Below are positions 53,578-64,000 of a DNA stretch of 64,000 nt, one piece after another. Both the position numbers and the translations under genes were made by a program. Position 1 is the stretch's first letter; each line of letters starts with the position of its first letter. The stretch comes from Rhabdophis nuchalis (taxonomy: Eukaryota > Chordata > Lepidosauria > Squamata > Natricidae): positions 201,597,962 through 201,661,961 of the forward strand of contig CM077644.1 in the NCBI GenBank assembly GCA_039707465.1, given 5' to 3'. The notes beneath the pieces were generated by a model, which saw only the letters and a list, made by a program, of their open reading frames with translations, was not told the DNA's origin and did no database searches.

Positions 53578-55734
53578 AAAACCCAGATGAATCATGGACA
53601 CAGGAACAGTATATTTATTCATGCAGACAAGTGTAAAATCATACGTTTTTATTAGTTCCATAAGTTAATCACATTTCACTCCCAAGAAGGCATTTCCAAA
53701 CCTTCCAAATATGCTCTAGCCAGAGGTGAAAGTATTTATGTCAGTACTAAAGTCCAAATGGTTCTATTGTGTTATTTTTAGTTCACAATGTACTGAATCT
53801 CTTCTTGGGGGAAAAATCATAATTACTTTCAAGCAGGGACAGACAACTCCCAGATGAACAGTTTTTATGAACTCTGAACTGACTTTGTATTCTTCCCTGG
53901 AAAAGATTAATGTCAGGTAATTGACAAGACTACAGCATTAAACCATTTCGGAATAATAATGTTTAATGATGCCTTAGTGTCTGAATGATCCCTTTTGAAA
54001 TGCATGAATGTTGTGACCTTCTCACTTCAGGAAATAGTTCTGTGGAAAGGAAACTTTCATCTCTGTACTTCACTGTACATATCCTAAATGAAAACCAGCC
54101 ATACAGAGAACAGGACAATATTCATAAACTTTCTATTGAACTCTGATCTTGGCATCTCAGAGATATATACTCTGTATAAGTGAAGAAAATAAAGATTTTC
54201 TTGAAATGTCAGGGAGTGTTTTTTATCTCCCTCTAATTGTCATATGACAATTTGTCCTGTACCAGGAATCCTCATGCAGGAAAATATGGAGTGTGAATAC
54301 ATTTACATGAAAATTGTATTTTATTAATGATAGTAATGCCAAGCCACTGCACATGACTTAGTTGTAGTTGCAATTTCATCACCCTATTCTTCCTTTTAAT
54401 ATGTGCTACTCTTGATGAAGACTATTGGCAATCTTTTATAATGCACATTTTATGATTAAGTTGAATTAAAACTGCTTCTGAAATAAACGGGGCTTAGAAA
54501 CTTTTTTGGCACATTCCTTATAATCAAGTCTATTGAAATGTGTTGCCAGAGTAAAAGATATTCCTGGAAGAGTAGCCACAGGATTTGCTATAGCAGTTAA
54601 ACATAAAATGAGGTAGAAGAAATGTTCAGATTAACTTCTGTGGCATAATTTTATTTGCAAAAAGCAGCTCTTTAATTCTGGATCTGTACTAGTGTTTCCC
54701 AGACTAATAGTAAATATTGATTTTTGGTAACAACTAGTTTTTTTTGGAAATATATAATTTAAATTACATTTAGGTATGAGTAGTAGTGTAGTTATGGGTA
54801 CCTGTTAGTATTTTTCAATTCATGCTATTGTTTAACTTTTGAAAAGCAATAACACGAAATGTTTAATTTGTGAAATACACTCTTCCAAATCAAATTAAAC
54901 ATTGAATATAAAACCATCGTTTTCTACTTCTATTTTATTTTACAGAAATATTTTTTATTAACTTCAGTGCTTAACTAAACCAAAGTAGCAAAACAGCTAC
55001 CCCTTGTGACAGTAAGCATGAATTTACTGTGCAATTGGTTTTTAAAAAAAAACTTTTTATAAAGAAAATATTATAAATAAATACAAAAAATACTTATTTT
55101 AATATCTGCAAAAATAAACATGCGGGGGTTGTACATATATGAGTTTCTAACAGAATGAGTTCAAAATTCAACTATTGATTAAAGCTCCTATAATTCTTTG
55201 TTGATATTTAATGATCTTCTGGAATAATTGCCCCACCAGAGAAAGGAGAGTTTTAAAATAAATAAAGGAGGGCATGCATGCCCTCCACAACTTTTGATTT
55301 TTTCCCTCCTCAACCACTTAATCCTATCTTTGTTTTGGATCAGTGAGTGGAAGGAAAGAGACTTAGCTGAAAGCAACACTTAAATTTGCCACCCTACTGC
55401 CTTTTCCAAATGTGGAAATTACACCGTTTTTTTAAATGTCTTTATTCATTTTCCTCTTAGCCTTGGCCTGGTTCTGCTGGATATCCAGCCCGTTTTATAA
55501 GCCAATCGTTCCTTTGCTGGCATTTTCTCCATACCAAGTTCAGACAAATCCAGTTCTATTTTCTGCTAGTTTTCCTGCCCAGAGAGATGGGGTAGAATTC
55601 TGTGCTGCTTTACGCAATTTTTTTCTCCAACATTCTGGTAGCGTGAACAAATAAAAAGTGTTTAATCCAATGAATGTCATGCAGGTAACACTGAGAACCG
55701 ATTAAGGTGCCTGAAAAACAGGCCCTATTTAATG
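53578..55734. other. Intergenic, upstream of ERAP1
   Basis: AT-rich sequence without recognised genes. The open frame at 55436-55654 has no family resemblance. Confidence 0.45.
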
Positions 55735-55838
55735 CAGTGTTTCTCAACCTTGACCCCTTGAAAATGTGAGATGCTGGCTGAGGAATCCTGAGAATTAAAG
55801 TCCCCACATCTTCAAGTGGCCAAAGTAGAGAAACACTA
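55735..55838. mobile_element. hAT MITE (CAGTGTTTCTCAACC type)
   Basis: The left end CAGTGTTTCTCAACCTTGAC and the right end GTAGAGAAACACT are inverted. Flanking octamers ATTTAATG and about GTCTAATA agree only partly. The arms have lost most of their complementarity. Confidence 0.6.
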
Positions 55839-55943
55839 GTCTAATAAATGAAACGGGTGCTCTTAGTTCGGTGCTCAGCAGCGGACATAGTAACAAGCAG
55901 TAAGAAGATTCAGCAGTAATGTTTTGTTGCCCTTTATTTTAGA

Positions 55944-56046
55944 GCTGGGGTCTCCAACCTTGGCAACTTTATGACTGGTCGACTTCATCTCCCAAAATTC
56001 CCCAGCGAGCAATGCTGGGAATGAAGCTTTTTCAGCTCTGACTGGA
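55944..56046. mobile_element. Degraded MITE of the same group
   Basis: GGGGTCTCCAACCTTGGCAA, CGACTTCATCTCCCAAAATT and CCCCAGCGAGCAATGCTGGG are the left arm and centre of the palindromic family. The right end is lost. Confidence 0.5.
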
Positions 56047-56286
56047 TAGTGGGAAATGGAAGGATTTATACTCCTTGTGGAAAGCTGGTCATATGCATCC
56101 TTTTAGAGGGTCTTTGAAGCATTGGGAGGTTTATCTGTGTCCTCGGGGTCATCTGAGTAGTGCTCCTAGTTCCTGCAGTCTGCAATATTTTTCTCTGGAA
56201 ATCCATTCCTACTTCCACACCATTCAAAGGGGTTTCATCCTAAATTGGATCGCTAAAAGCCTATAGAGAGTCTCAGTCATCTAGGT

Positions 56287-56421
56287 CAGGGGTCCCCAAC
56301 CTTTGCAACTTTAAGTCTGAAGGACTTCAACTCCCAGACTTCTCCAGCCAGCGAAGCTGGCTGGAGAAGTCTGGGACCTGAAGTCCTTCAGACTTAAAGT
56401 TGCAAAGGTTGGGGACCCCTG
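56287..56421. mobile_element. Palindromic hAT MITE upstream of ERAP1 CpG island
   Basis: 135 bp that is almost wholly an inverted repeat: arms of about 65 bp start CAGGGGTCCCCAACCTTTGC and meet at a few-base centre near 56354. It is flanked by a perfect 8-bp duplication, ATCTAGGT (56279-56286 and 56422-56429). The near-perfect arms imply a strong hairpin and a young copy. Confidence 0.92.
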
Positions 56422-56429
56422 ATCTAGGT

Positions 56430-57330
56430 CATGGTGGTCCCAAAGGTGCTTTTTCAGTGGGCAACTGGACTTTCTTGCTTTTTTCCTTTGAATATCTTGC
56501 GCTTCTCATTCAAGAAGCTTCTTCAGACCCCTGGTTTAGAGCCCGCTCGCGTACGGCGCCTCAAGAGGCTGAGCTGGACAAGCACCTTCCGCGCCGTTTC
56601 GCTTTCACTTTTCCTTGTGAAGCCAAGTCTGGGCGGCAAGGGAGCGGCAGCGACGGTGGTGGTGGTGGCGGCTGTCTTGGTTGGAGCAGGTAAAAAAAGG
56701 AGTCCCTATTAAAGGCTTGTCCTGAGGCAGAAGGAACGTAGGCAGAAGAGGGAAATAACATTCGTGGAAAGGAGAAAGGGCGTTAGTTCTGAAGCCGAGG
56801 CCTAATTTCCCTCCCTTGAACTATCATATTTCAATATTGAAAGCGAGGACTCCATTACGCATGCTCACTTTTGGTGCCTTGCGAAGCGCCTCCGCTCTAC
56901 AAAATTGCTCTCGTGGCGGAGGTTTTTCGCTCCCTTTCTGCTGTGCTGAACTGACCCCTGAGCCTGAGGGCTTAGGTCGGATAGTCCCCAATTTGCGAGG
57001 CTTGCCCTGGCCGCTGTGCATCGTCTTTAACCGATACGATTCCGGTACGGTATAGGAACCGACGAGAAACTGGCAGTGGTTTGTGGTTATTCTACGTCGA
57101 CTTTTGCTACGGCGCTTCTCTTTCTCCCAACCCCCCCCCCCCCTATACACACACACTATTGTGTTTTCGTAGCACACTCAACTACCAGGTAGCAAACCGC
57201 ACTTTAGCGTGCAAGTATCGTGTGGTGTGAATCCGAGCGGCGTAATTCATTCTTCGCGAGAAGCTTAGAAAATTGGGTCTGTGCATTATATCGTGCAAAC
57301 GCAGTCCAATTGGATCTGGGGAGTCCCTAC
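56430..57330 (+). promoter_or_regulatory. ERAP1: CpG island, presumed ERAP1 promoter and 5' exon
   Basis: CG-dense sequence (for example 56545-56690 and 56860-57060) lies about 1.3-2.2 kb upstream of the first coding exon. It would contain the transcription start and a non-coding exon 1. A possible donor is GCAG|GTAAAA at 56690. No TATA box was recognised. An ISRE-like site lies at 56596-56614. Exon 1 limits cannot be set without transcripts. Confidence 0.7.
56596..56614. promoter_or_regulatory. ISRE/IRF-element-like site
   Basis: The plus strand reads GTTTCGCTTTCACTTTTCC. The complement contains three GAAA cores in phase (GGAAAAGTGAAAGCGAAAC), of which GAAAGCGAAAC matches the GAAANNGAAAC ISRE core exactly. 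It sits in the ERAP1 CpG island just upstream of the possible exon 1 donor. ERAP1 is known to be interferon-inducible in mammals, so a functional role is plausible but untested here. Confidence 0.6.
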
Positions 57331-57485
57331 TGAAGATGTCCTTTGGCTCACATATAAACTTGCAAGAGGGTATGAAGGAAAGGAACGAACGGCTTTTTAC
57401 CTGAGATCATGTTTAAAGTTCAATTGGAAATCAGGAGGGTGAAATCAAATTATTGGTTTAAAAAATAGCAAAAGGTAGTTTAGGG

Positions 57486-57604
57486 CAGGGGTCTCTAACC
57501 TTTGCAACTTTAAGTCTAAAGGACTTCAACTCCCAGAATTCTCAGAGAGAATTCTGGGAACTGAAGTCCTTCAGACTTAAAGTTGCAAAGGTTGGAGACC
57601 CCTG
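57486..57604. mobile_element. Palindromic hAT MITE downstream of ERAP1 CpG island
   Basis: 119 bp with arms starting CAGGGGTCTCTAACCTTTGC. The centre is the palindromic AGAATTCTCAGAGAGAATTCT. It is flanked by a perfect 8-bp duplication, GTTTAGGG (57478-57485 and 57605-57612). It is the same family as 56287-56421. Confidence 0.92.
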
Positions 57605-57612
57605 GTTTAGGG

Positions 57613-58603
57613 GATTCACTGATTCGCTGGCAAGAGAGGACTTCACACCACTCCTGTGGTGTTATTTTGAAAGAAGGATGATTAAACGAATTAAAAAGAA
57701 ATTTGTACTTTTTGTAACTGAGAAGGCACAGGATATTTTGAGCCAGGACGTTTTGGGTCCTTTTTAGTATTATCTGCTGTTTCTAAGTGGGTTAGACTAG
57801 ATGACCTGCAAGGTCCCTTCCAACCCTGTTAATCTGTTAAATAGAGTATAGCCTCTTTCTTCATAAATTGAAACAATGGGAGATGGATGGTTCCAACTGC
57901 CAGATGGAGTTGGTTGAACTGTAGCCACCATCCTGGGTTTATATCCACATGGAGAGGCATGCAGTGGAGTATCAGTGGGCGCAGTACTCTTCAGAATCGG
58001 TATTAACAACACTGTAAATCTGTGTAAAATGCTGCCTCTAGCAGGAAATTTTGGATTCCATCTGGTGAGGAGTTCCATTTGACAGGACCTAGATGATATC
58101 ACTTTCTCTATAGCTTTCAAAGAGCCCTCAAATGGTGTCTTTAAAAAAAGAGCTAGGGATCATAATGGCAGCAGAGAGCCCATGCATTGGCTGCACAACA
58201 TACTAATTTTAATCTTCTCAACCTCCAGTTTTTGATGTATGTTTAATTATTTAATTGTTCTAAATGTTTTTTATAATCGCTGGTTTCATTATATGCCAAC
58301 CAGAATCGCCTTGTGTAAGATTAGTGGCCACATAAATTTGATAAATAAATGATGTCGTTTACACATTAATAAAAGTGAATAAGTATAGTTTGCCTTAAAA
58401 TATTAATTATCCTTATTTTAATATTAAGGTGTCATTCTGACAATCTACAGATTACACAGTATATACAAATTATATACTCTTTAAGACAGCCTGCTTGATA
58501 GAAAAGAATATATATAATATATATTGAAACTATACCATATAAATGATAGCCAACATTTCATTAAAATGTATTTATATTGTCTCAATTTATTTTTCTTTAT
58601 TAG
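57613..58603 (+). other. ERAP1 intron 1 part, with CR1 3' end at 57783-57838
   Basis: GTTAGACTAGATGACCTGCA then AGGTCCCTTCCAACCCTGTT is a CR1 3' terminus on the plus strand. The rest is AT-rich without recognised features. Confidence 0.5.
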
Positions 58604-58638
58604 ATTTCTAACTCTGGATCCCATAATAACCTGAGATC

Positions 58639-59144
58639 ATGTTGCTGCTTTCTGATCAGATTTTTATGTTGAAGAAGAGTAAAATGTTCTTATTGCTAAG
58701 CATTCTAAGTTTTCTATGTGAGACATCATATTCATTTGCTAGAGATGAAAGCAATCCCTTTCCTTGGGATAATATTAGACTTCCAAAGCATGTTGTTCCA
58801 ATTCATTATGATCTTCTTATTCATCCAAATCTCACAACTCTAACTTTTACTGGATTGTCCAAAATAGAAATTTTAATAACTGAGCAAACTAGTTCAATCA
58901 TCCTTCACAGCAAATATCTTCAGATAACCAAAACTACTATCCGCAACAGCAAGGACAGTGCTGATTCAGCTAAAGGAATGATGGCTTTAGAACATCCACC
59001 ATTTGAGCAGATAGCACTTACTTCTATTGAACCTCTACAAGTTGGGCAGTGCTACATTATTAACATTGAGTACGCTGCCAATTTATCTGATAGTTTTCAT
59101 GGTTTCTATAAAAGCACATACAGAACTCTGGCAGGGGAAATAAG
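58639..59144 (+). CDS. ERAP1: ERAP1 first coding exon (exon 2; exon starts at 58604)
   Basis: The acceptor TTTCTTTATTAG at 58603 is followed by 35 nt of 5' UTR with an in-frame stop (58627-58629), then ATG. Alternative starts are Met10 and Met16. The N-terminal hydrophobic stretch FLLLSILSFLCETSYSFA (about 17-34) is an ER signal sequence. The M1 N-terminal beta domain follows: NPFPWDNIRLPKHVVPIHYD, LLIHPNLTTLTFTG, IILHSKYLQITKTTIR, HPPFEQIALTSIEPLQVG, YAANLSDSFHGFYKSTYRT. This order matches ERAP1, including two N-glycosylation sequons (NLT, NLS). ERAP1 trims peptide N-termini in the ER lumen to fit MHC class I. The donor AAG|GTAAGC splits an Arg codon. Confidence 0.94.
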
Positions 59145-59223
59145 GTAAGCTCTCTTACTGTATTTATTATTTGAATATATCTATTTAGAATCTCATGGAG
59201 TTGTTTAATTATTTTATATTTAC
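59145..59223. other. ERAP1 intron 2 start
   Basis: Contains the donor GTAAGC and short AT-rich sequence only. Confidence 0.6.
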
Positions 59224-59480
59224 AAGTAGTCCTTGACTACGATAATTTGTTCAGCAACCATTTAAAGTTATGATGGTAGTGAATGAATGGTGGTTACAGC
59301 TCCTTGAAGTTCTACCTGTCCCAGCACCCCTACGATCATGTGATTGTGATCTGGATACTTGACCAGTCAGTTCACATTTATGGCTTGTAGCATCCCACAG
59401 TCATGCAATCACTGTTTACAACCTTCACTGCTGATTTATTTAGAAAGTCAGTGGGGACGTCAGCAGAGAAGATTAAAAAT
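59224..59480. mobile_element. Partial AGGTAGTCC-type DNA transposon
   Basis: AAGTAGTCCTTGACTACGAT at the left, then TTAAAGTTATGATGGTAGTG and CATGTGATTGTGATCTGGAT, parallel the copies at 24088 and 63177. The right end was not found. Confidence 0.5.
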
Positions 59481-60774
59481 CACTAGGGTAAGTCTTCCCC
59501 ACCTGTGAACCTCTTCCCTTCTGCACTCATTTTACACTGGCTACTTGCGCATCCTTGTACACCTTCCCTGACCCTAACCCTTGCTATGCCTCTTGAATCG
59601 TTCCAAACTCTTCATTCTAATCTCCCAGCTCTTGCTTACCCTCCCTGACCCATGCCATACGTCACACCTTTTTGCATCCTCCCCAATCCACACTCAGCTA
59701 TCTCAAATTTTGTGCACTCAGCCATATCATGCCTCTTGCATAGTGAGACCCACAATGCACCTCTGACACAATCTTCTGCTGCCTACCATATACAACCTCC
59801 CTGACCACCACCATCCTTGCAGTCCTGCCACTCTCTTGATCCCTCTCACACCTGGTAGCAGCCACTTGTATGCCTTTGGTCGGGGACCTACAATTTGCTG
59901 CTACCTTCCTCACTGGCTTTGATTCTGTGAAACTGGCGGAAAATTGCCTTATCTAACGTCCATAGGATTTGGTTAATTAAGACAACTGGGCCTGCAGGGA
60001 TTGCTAATACTAAGCAATGCAGATGAACTTTACAACTATATTGCTTTGTGACAGAACTTCTGCTCTCAAATGTTGTTGCAAGTCAACTGCTACATATTTT
60101 TCTGGCTTACTTATTTTTCATTGTGAATGAATGGGAGAACTCTCACTTTTCTGACTATAGAAAATATCACACATTATTGTATACATGTGGCTGAATCGGT
60201 TAATGTAACACATTTAAGAAAAACAACTTTCTTAGAAATGTGTTTGTTCTGTTTGAAAGATTAATGGACAATTTGGCAACAGTTTTTCTGTGAAAGAATA
60301 TTATATTTAAATGTGTGTAATTTTTTGCTTTCATTTATTTATTTGACATTTATACTAAAAGTTTTATTTTACTTGTGAGGAAAGGAGTATCCATAAATGT
60401 CAAAGGTAACTGAAATTATGTAACATATGTAAATATTGTGGATTTTAGTAATTTTACATACATCATTTAAATGAATGTATTCCCTGCAGTTTACATAAAA
60501 TGTGCCTAATATGTAGACTTCATGTGATACATGTAATTTGCATAAACTCAGATTTGGTCTATTGCATTTAAAGTCAACTGAATGAGATTTTTGTATCTTT
60601 TAGCAATTCTGACAATACTATCATTGGTAAAATGTGTTTAATATATTACAGTTAAAAGAGTATAATTCATTAAAAAGCAGCGAAAATATATTTTTAAAAA
60701 TTACGGCAAAATGGGGAGGAAAAGACATGCTGATTTGCATGGGGCTCACAAAGGAATACTAAACCTTGGAATTA
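59481..60774. other. ERAP1 intron 2, no recognised feature
   Basis: The C-rich stretch 59500-59830 has no recognisable coding or repeat structure; the remainder is AT-rich. Confidence 0.45.
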
Positions 60775-61929
60775 CCATATTTTTCGGAGTATAAGACGCA
60801 CCTTTTTTCCTCTAAAAAGAGGCTGAAAATCTGGGTGCATCTTATACATCGAATACAGCATTTTTTGCCTCCTGAAACCCCACCCCTTCACCAAAATGGC
60901 CATGCCCATACCCTAATGGAGGCTTCCAGAGAGGTCCTGGGGACTGGGGAAGGCAGAAATGAGGAAAAAACAGGGCATTTCTGCCCCCCCCCAGCAGCAC
61001 TCTATAAGCCTCCATAAGGCTATGCATACAATTTTTTGATCAAAAAATGGTCCGTTTTCACGGTAAATGTGCCGTTTTTTTGCTCATTTTTGACCCTCCC
61101 CCCAGGAGTACTCTGCAAGCCCCTCCAAAGCTATTCATACCTTTTATTTGAAAAAAAAACACGCCCATTTTTCATGAAAATTACAAAGTGCAAAAAGGGG
61201 TTTTTCCCCCCTTTTGGAAAACTGTTTAGTTAGAGTGATTGATGAGAATTACGTTGGTCAAGTACTGTGCCTGCAGAAACAAAGATTTGTTCCAAAGGTG
61301 GTCAGTGATTTCCTTCTCCAGCACATGGGTAAATACACCTGGAAACATCTACCTACCTACCTACTCTCTCTACCTACCTATCTACTGTATTTCTCTCTCT
61401 CTCTATTTCTCTCTATCCCTCTCCCTACCTATCTACACACTCTCTCTTCCTACCTATCTACTGTATTTCTCTCCCCCCTCTATATACCTACCTACTCTCT
61501 CTCTCCCTACCTATCTACTGTATTTCTCTCTCTCTATCTCTGTTTCTCTCTCTATCCTTCTACCTACCTACCTACCTATCTACACTCTCTCTCTCCCTAC
61601 CTACCTAGTGTATTTCTCTATCTCCCCCCCTCTATCTATATACCTATCTACCTACTCTCTCTCCCCATACCTATCTACTGTATTTCTCTCTATTTCTCTC
61701 TATCCTTCTACTACCTACCTATCAACACTCTCTCTCTCCCTACCTACCTACTGTATTTCTCTCTCTCCCCCCCTCCCTCCCTCCCTCTACCTACCTACCT
61801 ACTCTCTCTGTCTCTTTTTCTCCCTCTCTATCCCTCTATCTATCTGCCTACTTTTTTTAAAAAAAATTGCCTCTTCAAAACCTGGGTGCATCGTATACAC
61901 CGGTGCATCTTATACTCTGAAAAATATGA
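60775..61929. mobile_element. TA-flanked MITE expanded by a microsatellite
   Basis: The left terminus CCATATTTTTCGGAGTATAA and the right terminus CTTATACTCTGAAAAATATG are inverted. TA lies on both sides (60773-60774 and about 61930-61931). It is the same family as 2576-3088. Interior blocks such as TCTATAAGCCTCCATAAGGC are shared. A 500-bp pyrimidine array sits inside. Confidence 0.7.
61348..61850. repeat. CTAC/CTCTCT composite microsatellite
   Basis: CTACCTAC runs alternate with CTCTCT and CTATCTACTGTATTTCTCTC units in about eight rounds. The Leu/Ser/Tyr-rich open frames on the plus strand here are compositional. Confidence 0.95.
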
Positions 61930-63176
61930 TAGTTAGCACCTTGAAGGTCTTCCCACAGCCCTTTTAACTTTATTAATTGTATCATGTTGGCATGAATCTG
62001 GTGAAAACTGACTCTGAAGGTTCCCATGTTTTTCACCTAATTATTTCCATATCTTTATTTATTGATTAGCAATATCAAAGTACAGAGGCCTTGGGCACTA
62101 TCAAAGTACAGAGTTCCAGAAACAAATTATTACTAAAATTTGATTTTAAAATTTTTTTTTAATCAAATTGCAAGATTTTTGTATTTTGCCATCCGGTTAA
62201 ATCCTTCAATTGTTTCATATAATGATTTAACACAGATTTCAAACAAATATTTAAGGTAAACTAGCACCTAATGGATTTTCAATACCTCAGCTGCAATAAG
62301 GTTGAGTATAAACTGCCATATCTCAACCTGAACTAATAAAACGCTATGGTTGATTTCATTAAGAAGTTGAAATCAAGAAAAATTACAGGGTGATAAGAAT
62401 AATGTCAGACTCTGACATGAATCTGGATTGATATTGATTTTATTGATTTAATCCAACCAGTCTGAAATTCAGCCACCAAATTTCTTAATTTTTTTGCTCC
62501 AGAGGAAAATATTTATAGGTGAGTTGTTACAGTTCGTCAGCTTCAATTAGGATTTTTTAAGTAGAGATCTTGCAGTACTTATTTTAATGCTTTAAACAAA
62601 GCCTGTGTAACTTCCTGAACCCATCTAATCTAACTTAATATGAAACCCAGATGGTCCGAGGCTAAGGGTAATGGTTGCTATGTAATATCTCAATCATTTT
62701 CATTATCCTTAAGTTAAAACAACTGAACTCATTCCCCAGATAGGACCAGATAATGTTTTAGATATCTTTTGAGAAATCCTAGGGAATTTTCCTGTCTGGT
62801 ACACATGCTCCAGAAGGTTTTAATAAATATTTTCCTAGGTCTAAATACAATACTTCCTATATTATAACAGGACAATATAATATACATATTTAGCTTAACG
62901 TTTCAGCTGGTGGTAATTGGTGATAAAGCAATTCTGGTAGAGAGTTCATTCTTCATCCTTCATCTTAATGCTAGTTTATAAAGCGATATATGTCGTATTT
63001 TAGAATTGGTTATTTATTTTCATGCATTTTTTCTCTCTCCCAAAATGCATCTTTGAAATATCTTTCACATGGAAACCATTAAAAAAACAAATCCATTATT
63101 AAACAGGCAATCTGAGAGAATCTTTCAAGTTGTAAATTCTAGAAAAGTAGTTGTGATACAGACTAATCTTCTGTAA
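61930..63176. other. ERAP1 intron 2, no recognised feature
   Basis: AT-rich; nothing could be supported. Confidence 0.45.
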
Positions 63177-63565
63177 AGGTAGCCCTTGACTTACAACAGT
63201 TCATTTAGTAACAGTTCAAAGTTACAACGGCACTGAAAAAAGTGATTTATGAATGTTTTTCACACTTATGATTGTTGCAGCATCCCCATGATCATATGTT
63301 CAAAATTCAGATGCTTGGCAACTGGTTCATACTTATGACCATTGCTGTGTCTCATGGTCATGTGATCATTTTGCAATCTTCTCACAAGCAAAGTCAATGG
63401 GGAAGCCAGGTTCACTTAACAACAGTGTCACTAACTTAACAACTGCAGTCATTCACTTAACAACTGGGATAAGAAAGTTCGTCAAATGGGGCACAACTCA
63501 CGTAAATGTCTCACTTAACAACAGAAATTTTGGGCTCAATTGGGGTCATAAATCAAGGACTACCT
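63177..63565. mobile_element. TIR DNA transposon, AGGTAGTCC family, complete
   Basis: The left end AGGTAGCCCTTGACTTACAA and the right end AAATCAAGGACTACCT are inverted. Body blocks include GTTACAACGGCACTGAAAAA, GTTGCAGCATCCCCATGATC and CAAAGTCAATGGGGAAGCCA. No transposase and no clear target duplication. Confidence 0.7.
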
Positions 63566-63771
63566 CACATCTCAGAATACATCCCAATAAGCAGAAGTAC
63601 CTATTTCCAAAGAACATGTATAGACATGGTCATTTTAATGTTTTTTATCCTGATGTATAAATATAAGGTAAAATTATATTGTTGAAGTGAAATATGGACT
63701 AGTAAACATTTTACCATGAATTCTATCTGCAGGATCAGTTTTAAATGTACTTGTTTTTGTCTTAATTCCAG

Positions 63772-63910
63772 AGTGCTTGCATCAACCCAGTTTGAGCCAA
63801 CAGCTGCACGGATGGCCTTTCCCTGCTTTGATGAACCTGCACTAAAAGCAACATTTTCTATTAAGATCAGAAGAAGCCCAAAGCATCTAGCACTATCTAA
63901 TATGCCTTTG
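63772..63910 (+). CDS. ERAP1: ERAP1 coding exon 3
   Basis: This 139-bp exon has acceptor CTTAATTCCAG and donor TTG|GTATAT. Completing the split Arg codon, it encodes [40 protein letters not shown] and [25 protein letters not shown] is the ERAP1 form of the M1 signature. Size and phases equal LNPEP exon 3. In-frame codons after 63910 are intronic. Confidence 0.95.
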
Positions 63911-64000
63911 GTATATGCATACTTTGAATATTTTAGAAGGCAGATAAAAGAAAAATATTTTTAAAGAGAAGACTAAAAGATTTGCATATATTTTATGCAA

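Larger units (their letters stand above)
56560..64000 (+). other. ERAP1: ERAP1 gene span, 5' part
   Basis: CpG island, an inferred non-coding first exon, coding exon 2 (58639-59144) and exon 3 (63772-63910). The gene continues to the right. It is divergent from LNPEP, whose start codon is 27 kb away. Confidence 0.85.

Noticed and set aside
55436..55654. Small open frame with a hydrophobic start
   Set aside because: No conserved motif, no promoter or splice context; consistent with chance in AT-rich DNA.
61214..61967. Two overlapping 240-codon frames rich in Tyr, Leu, Ser and Thr
   Set aside because: They are translations of the CTAC/CTCT microsatellite. The same applies to 20635-21003.

Overview
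The window looks like nuclear DNA from a squamate reptile, most likely a snake. It is AT-rich and intron-rich and carries the usual squamate repeats: L2 and CR1 LINEs, tRNA-derived SINEs, many short hAT elements with 8-bp target duplications, TA-flanked MITEs and long microsatellites. Nothing prokaryotic was seen.

Two host genes of the M1 zinc aminopeptidase family lie head to head. LNPEP (IRAP/oxytocinase) is on the minus strand. Its first seven coding exons are at 29389-29410, 15533-16373, 13058-13196, 7600-7731, 6698-6818, 4240-4394 and 3197-3310, and the rest lies beyond the left edge. The 22-nt first coding exon sits in a CpG island at about 28.9-29.95 kb. ERAP1 is on the plus strand, with a CpG-island promoter at about 56.4-57.3 kb, first coding exon 58639-59144 and next exon 63772-63910; it continues past the right edge. 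LNPEP trims peptides in endosomes and is also a surface aminopeptidase. ERAP1 trims MHC class I ligands in the ER. No ERAP2 gene was recognised in the 27 kb between the two promoters.

That interval contains an orphan copy of ERAP1 exon 6 (39753-39907) with intact reading frame, splice sites, GAMEN motif and HELAH zinc motif. It lies between two hAT termini that are flanked by a perfect 8-bp duplication (CTCTATAC at 39651-39658 and 40313-40320). This suggests that a hAT transposition event captured and moved a host exon.

From 42.97 to 53.58 kb is a LINE nest. A full-length L2 with a 1109-codon endonuclease/reverse-transcriptase ORF is inserted in an older L2. Next to it, a minus-strand L2 with an 804-codon ORF is inserted in the 3' tail of another plus-strand copy. 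LNPEP intron 1 holds a 2.0-kb L1-type element that has an intact ORF1, no ORF2, a poly-A tail and a perfect 15-bp target duplication (24971-27004). Other points are an AGMEN variant of the GAMEN motif in LNPEP exon 6, an ISRE-like site in the ERAP1 CpG island, two palindromic hAT MITEs bracketing the ERAP1 promoter, and repeated hAT hits in CR1 3' ends.
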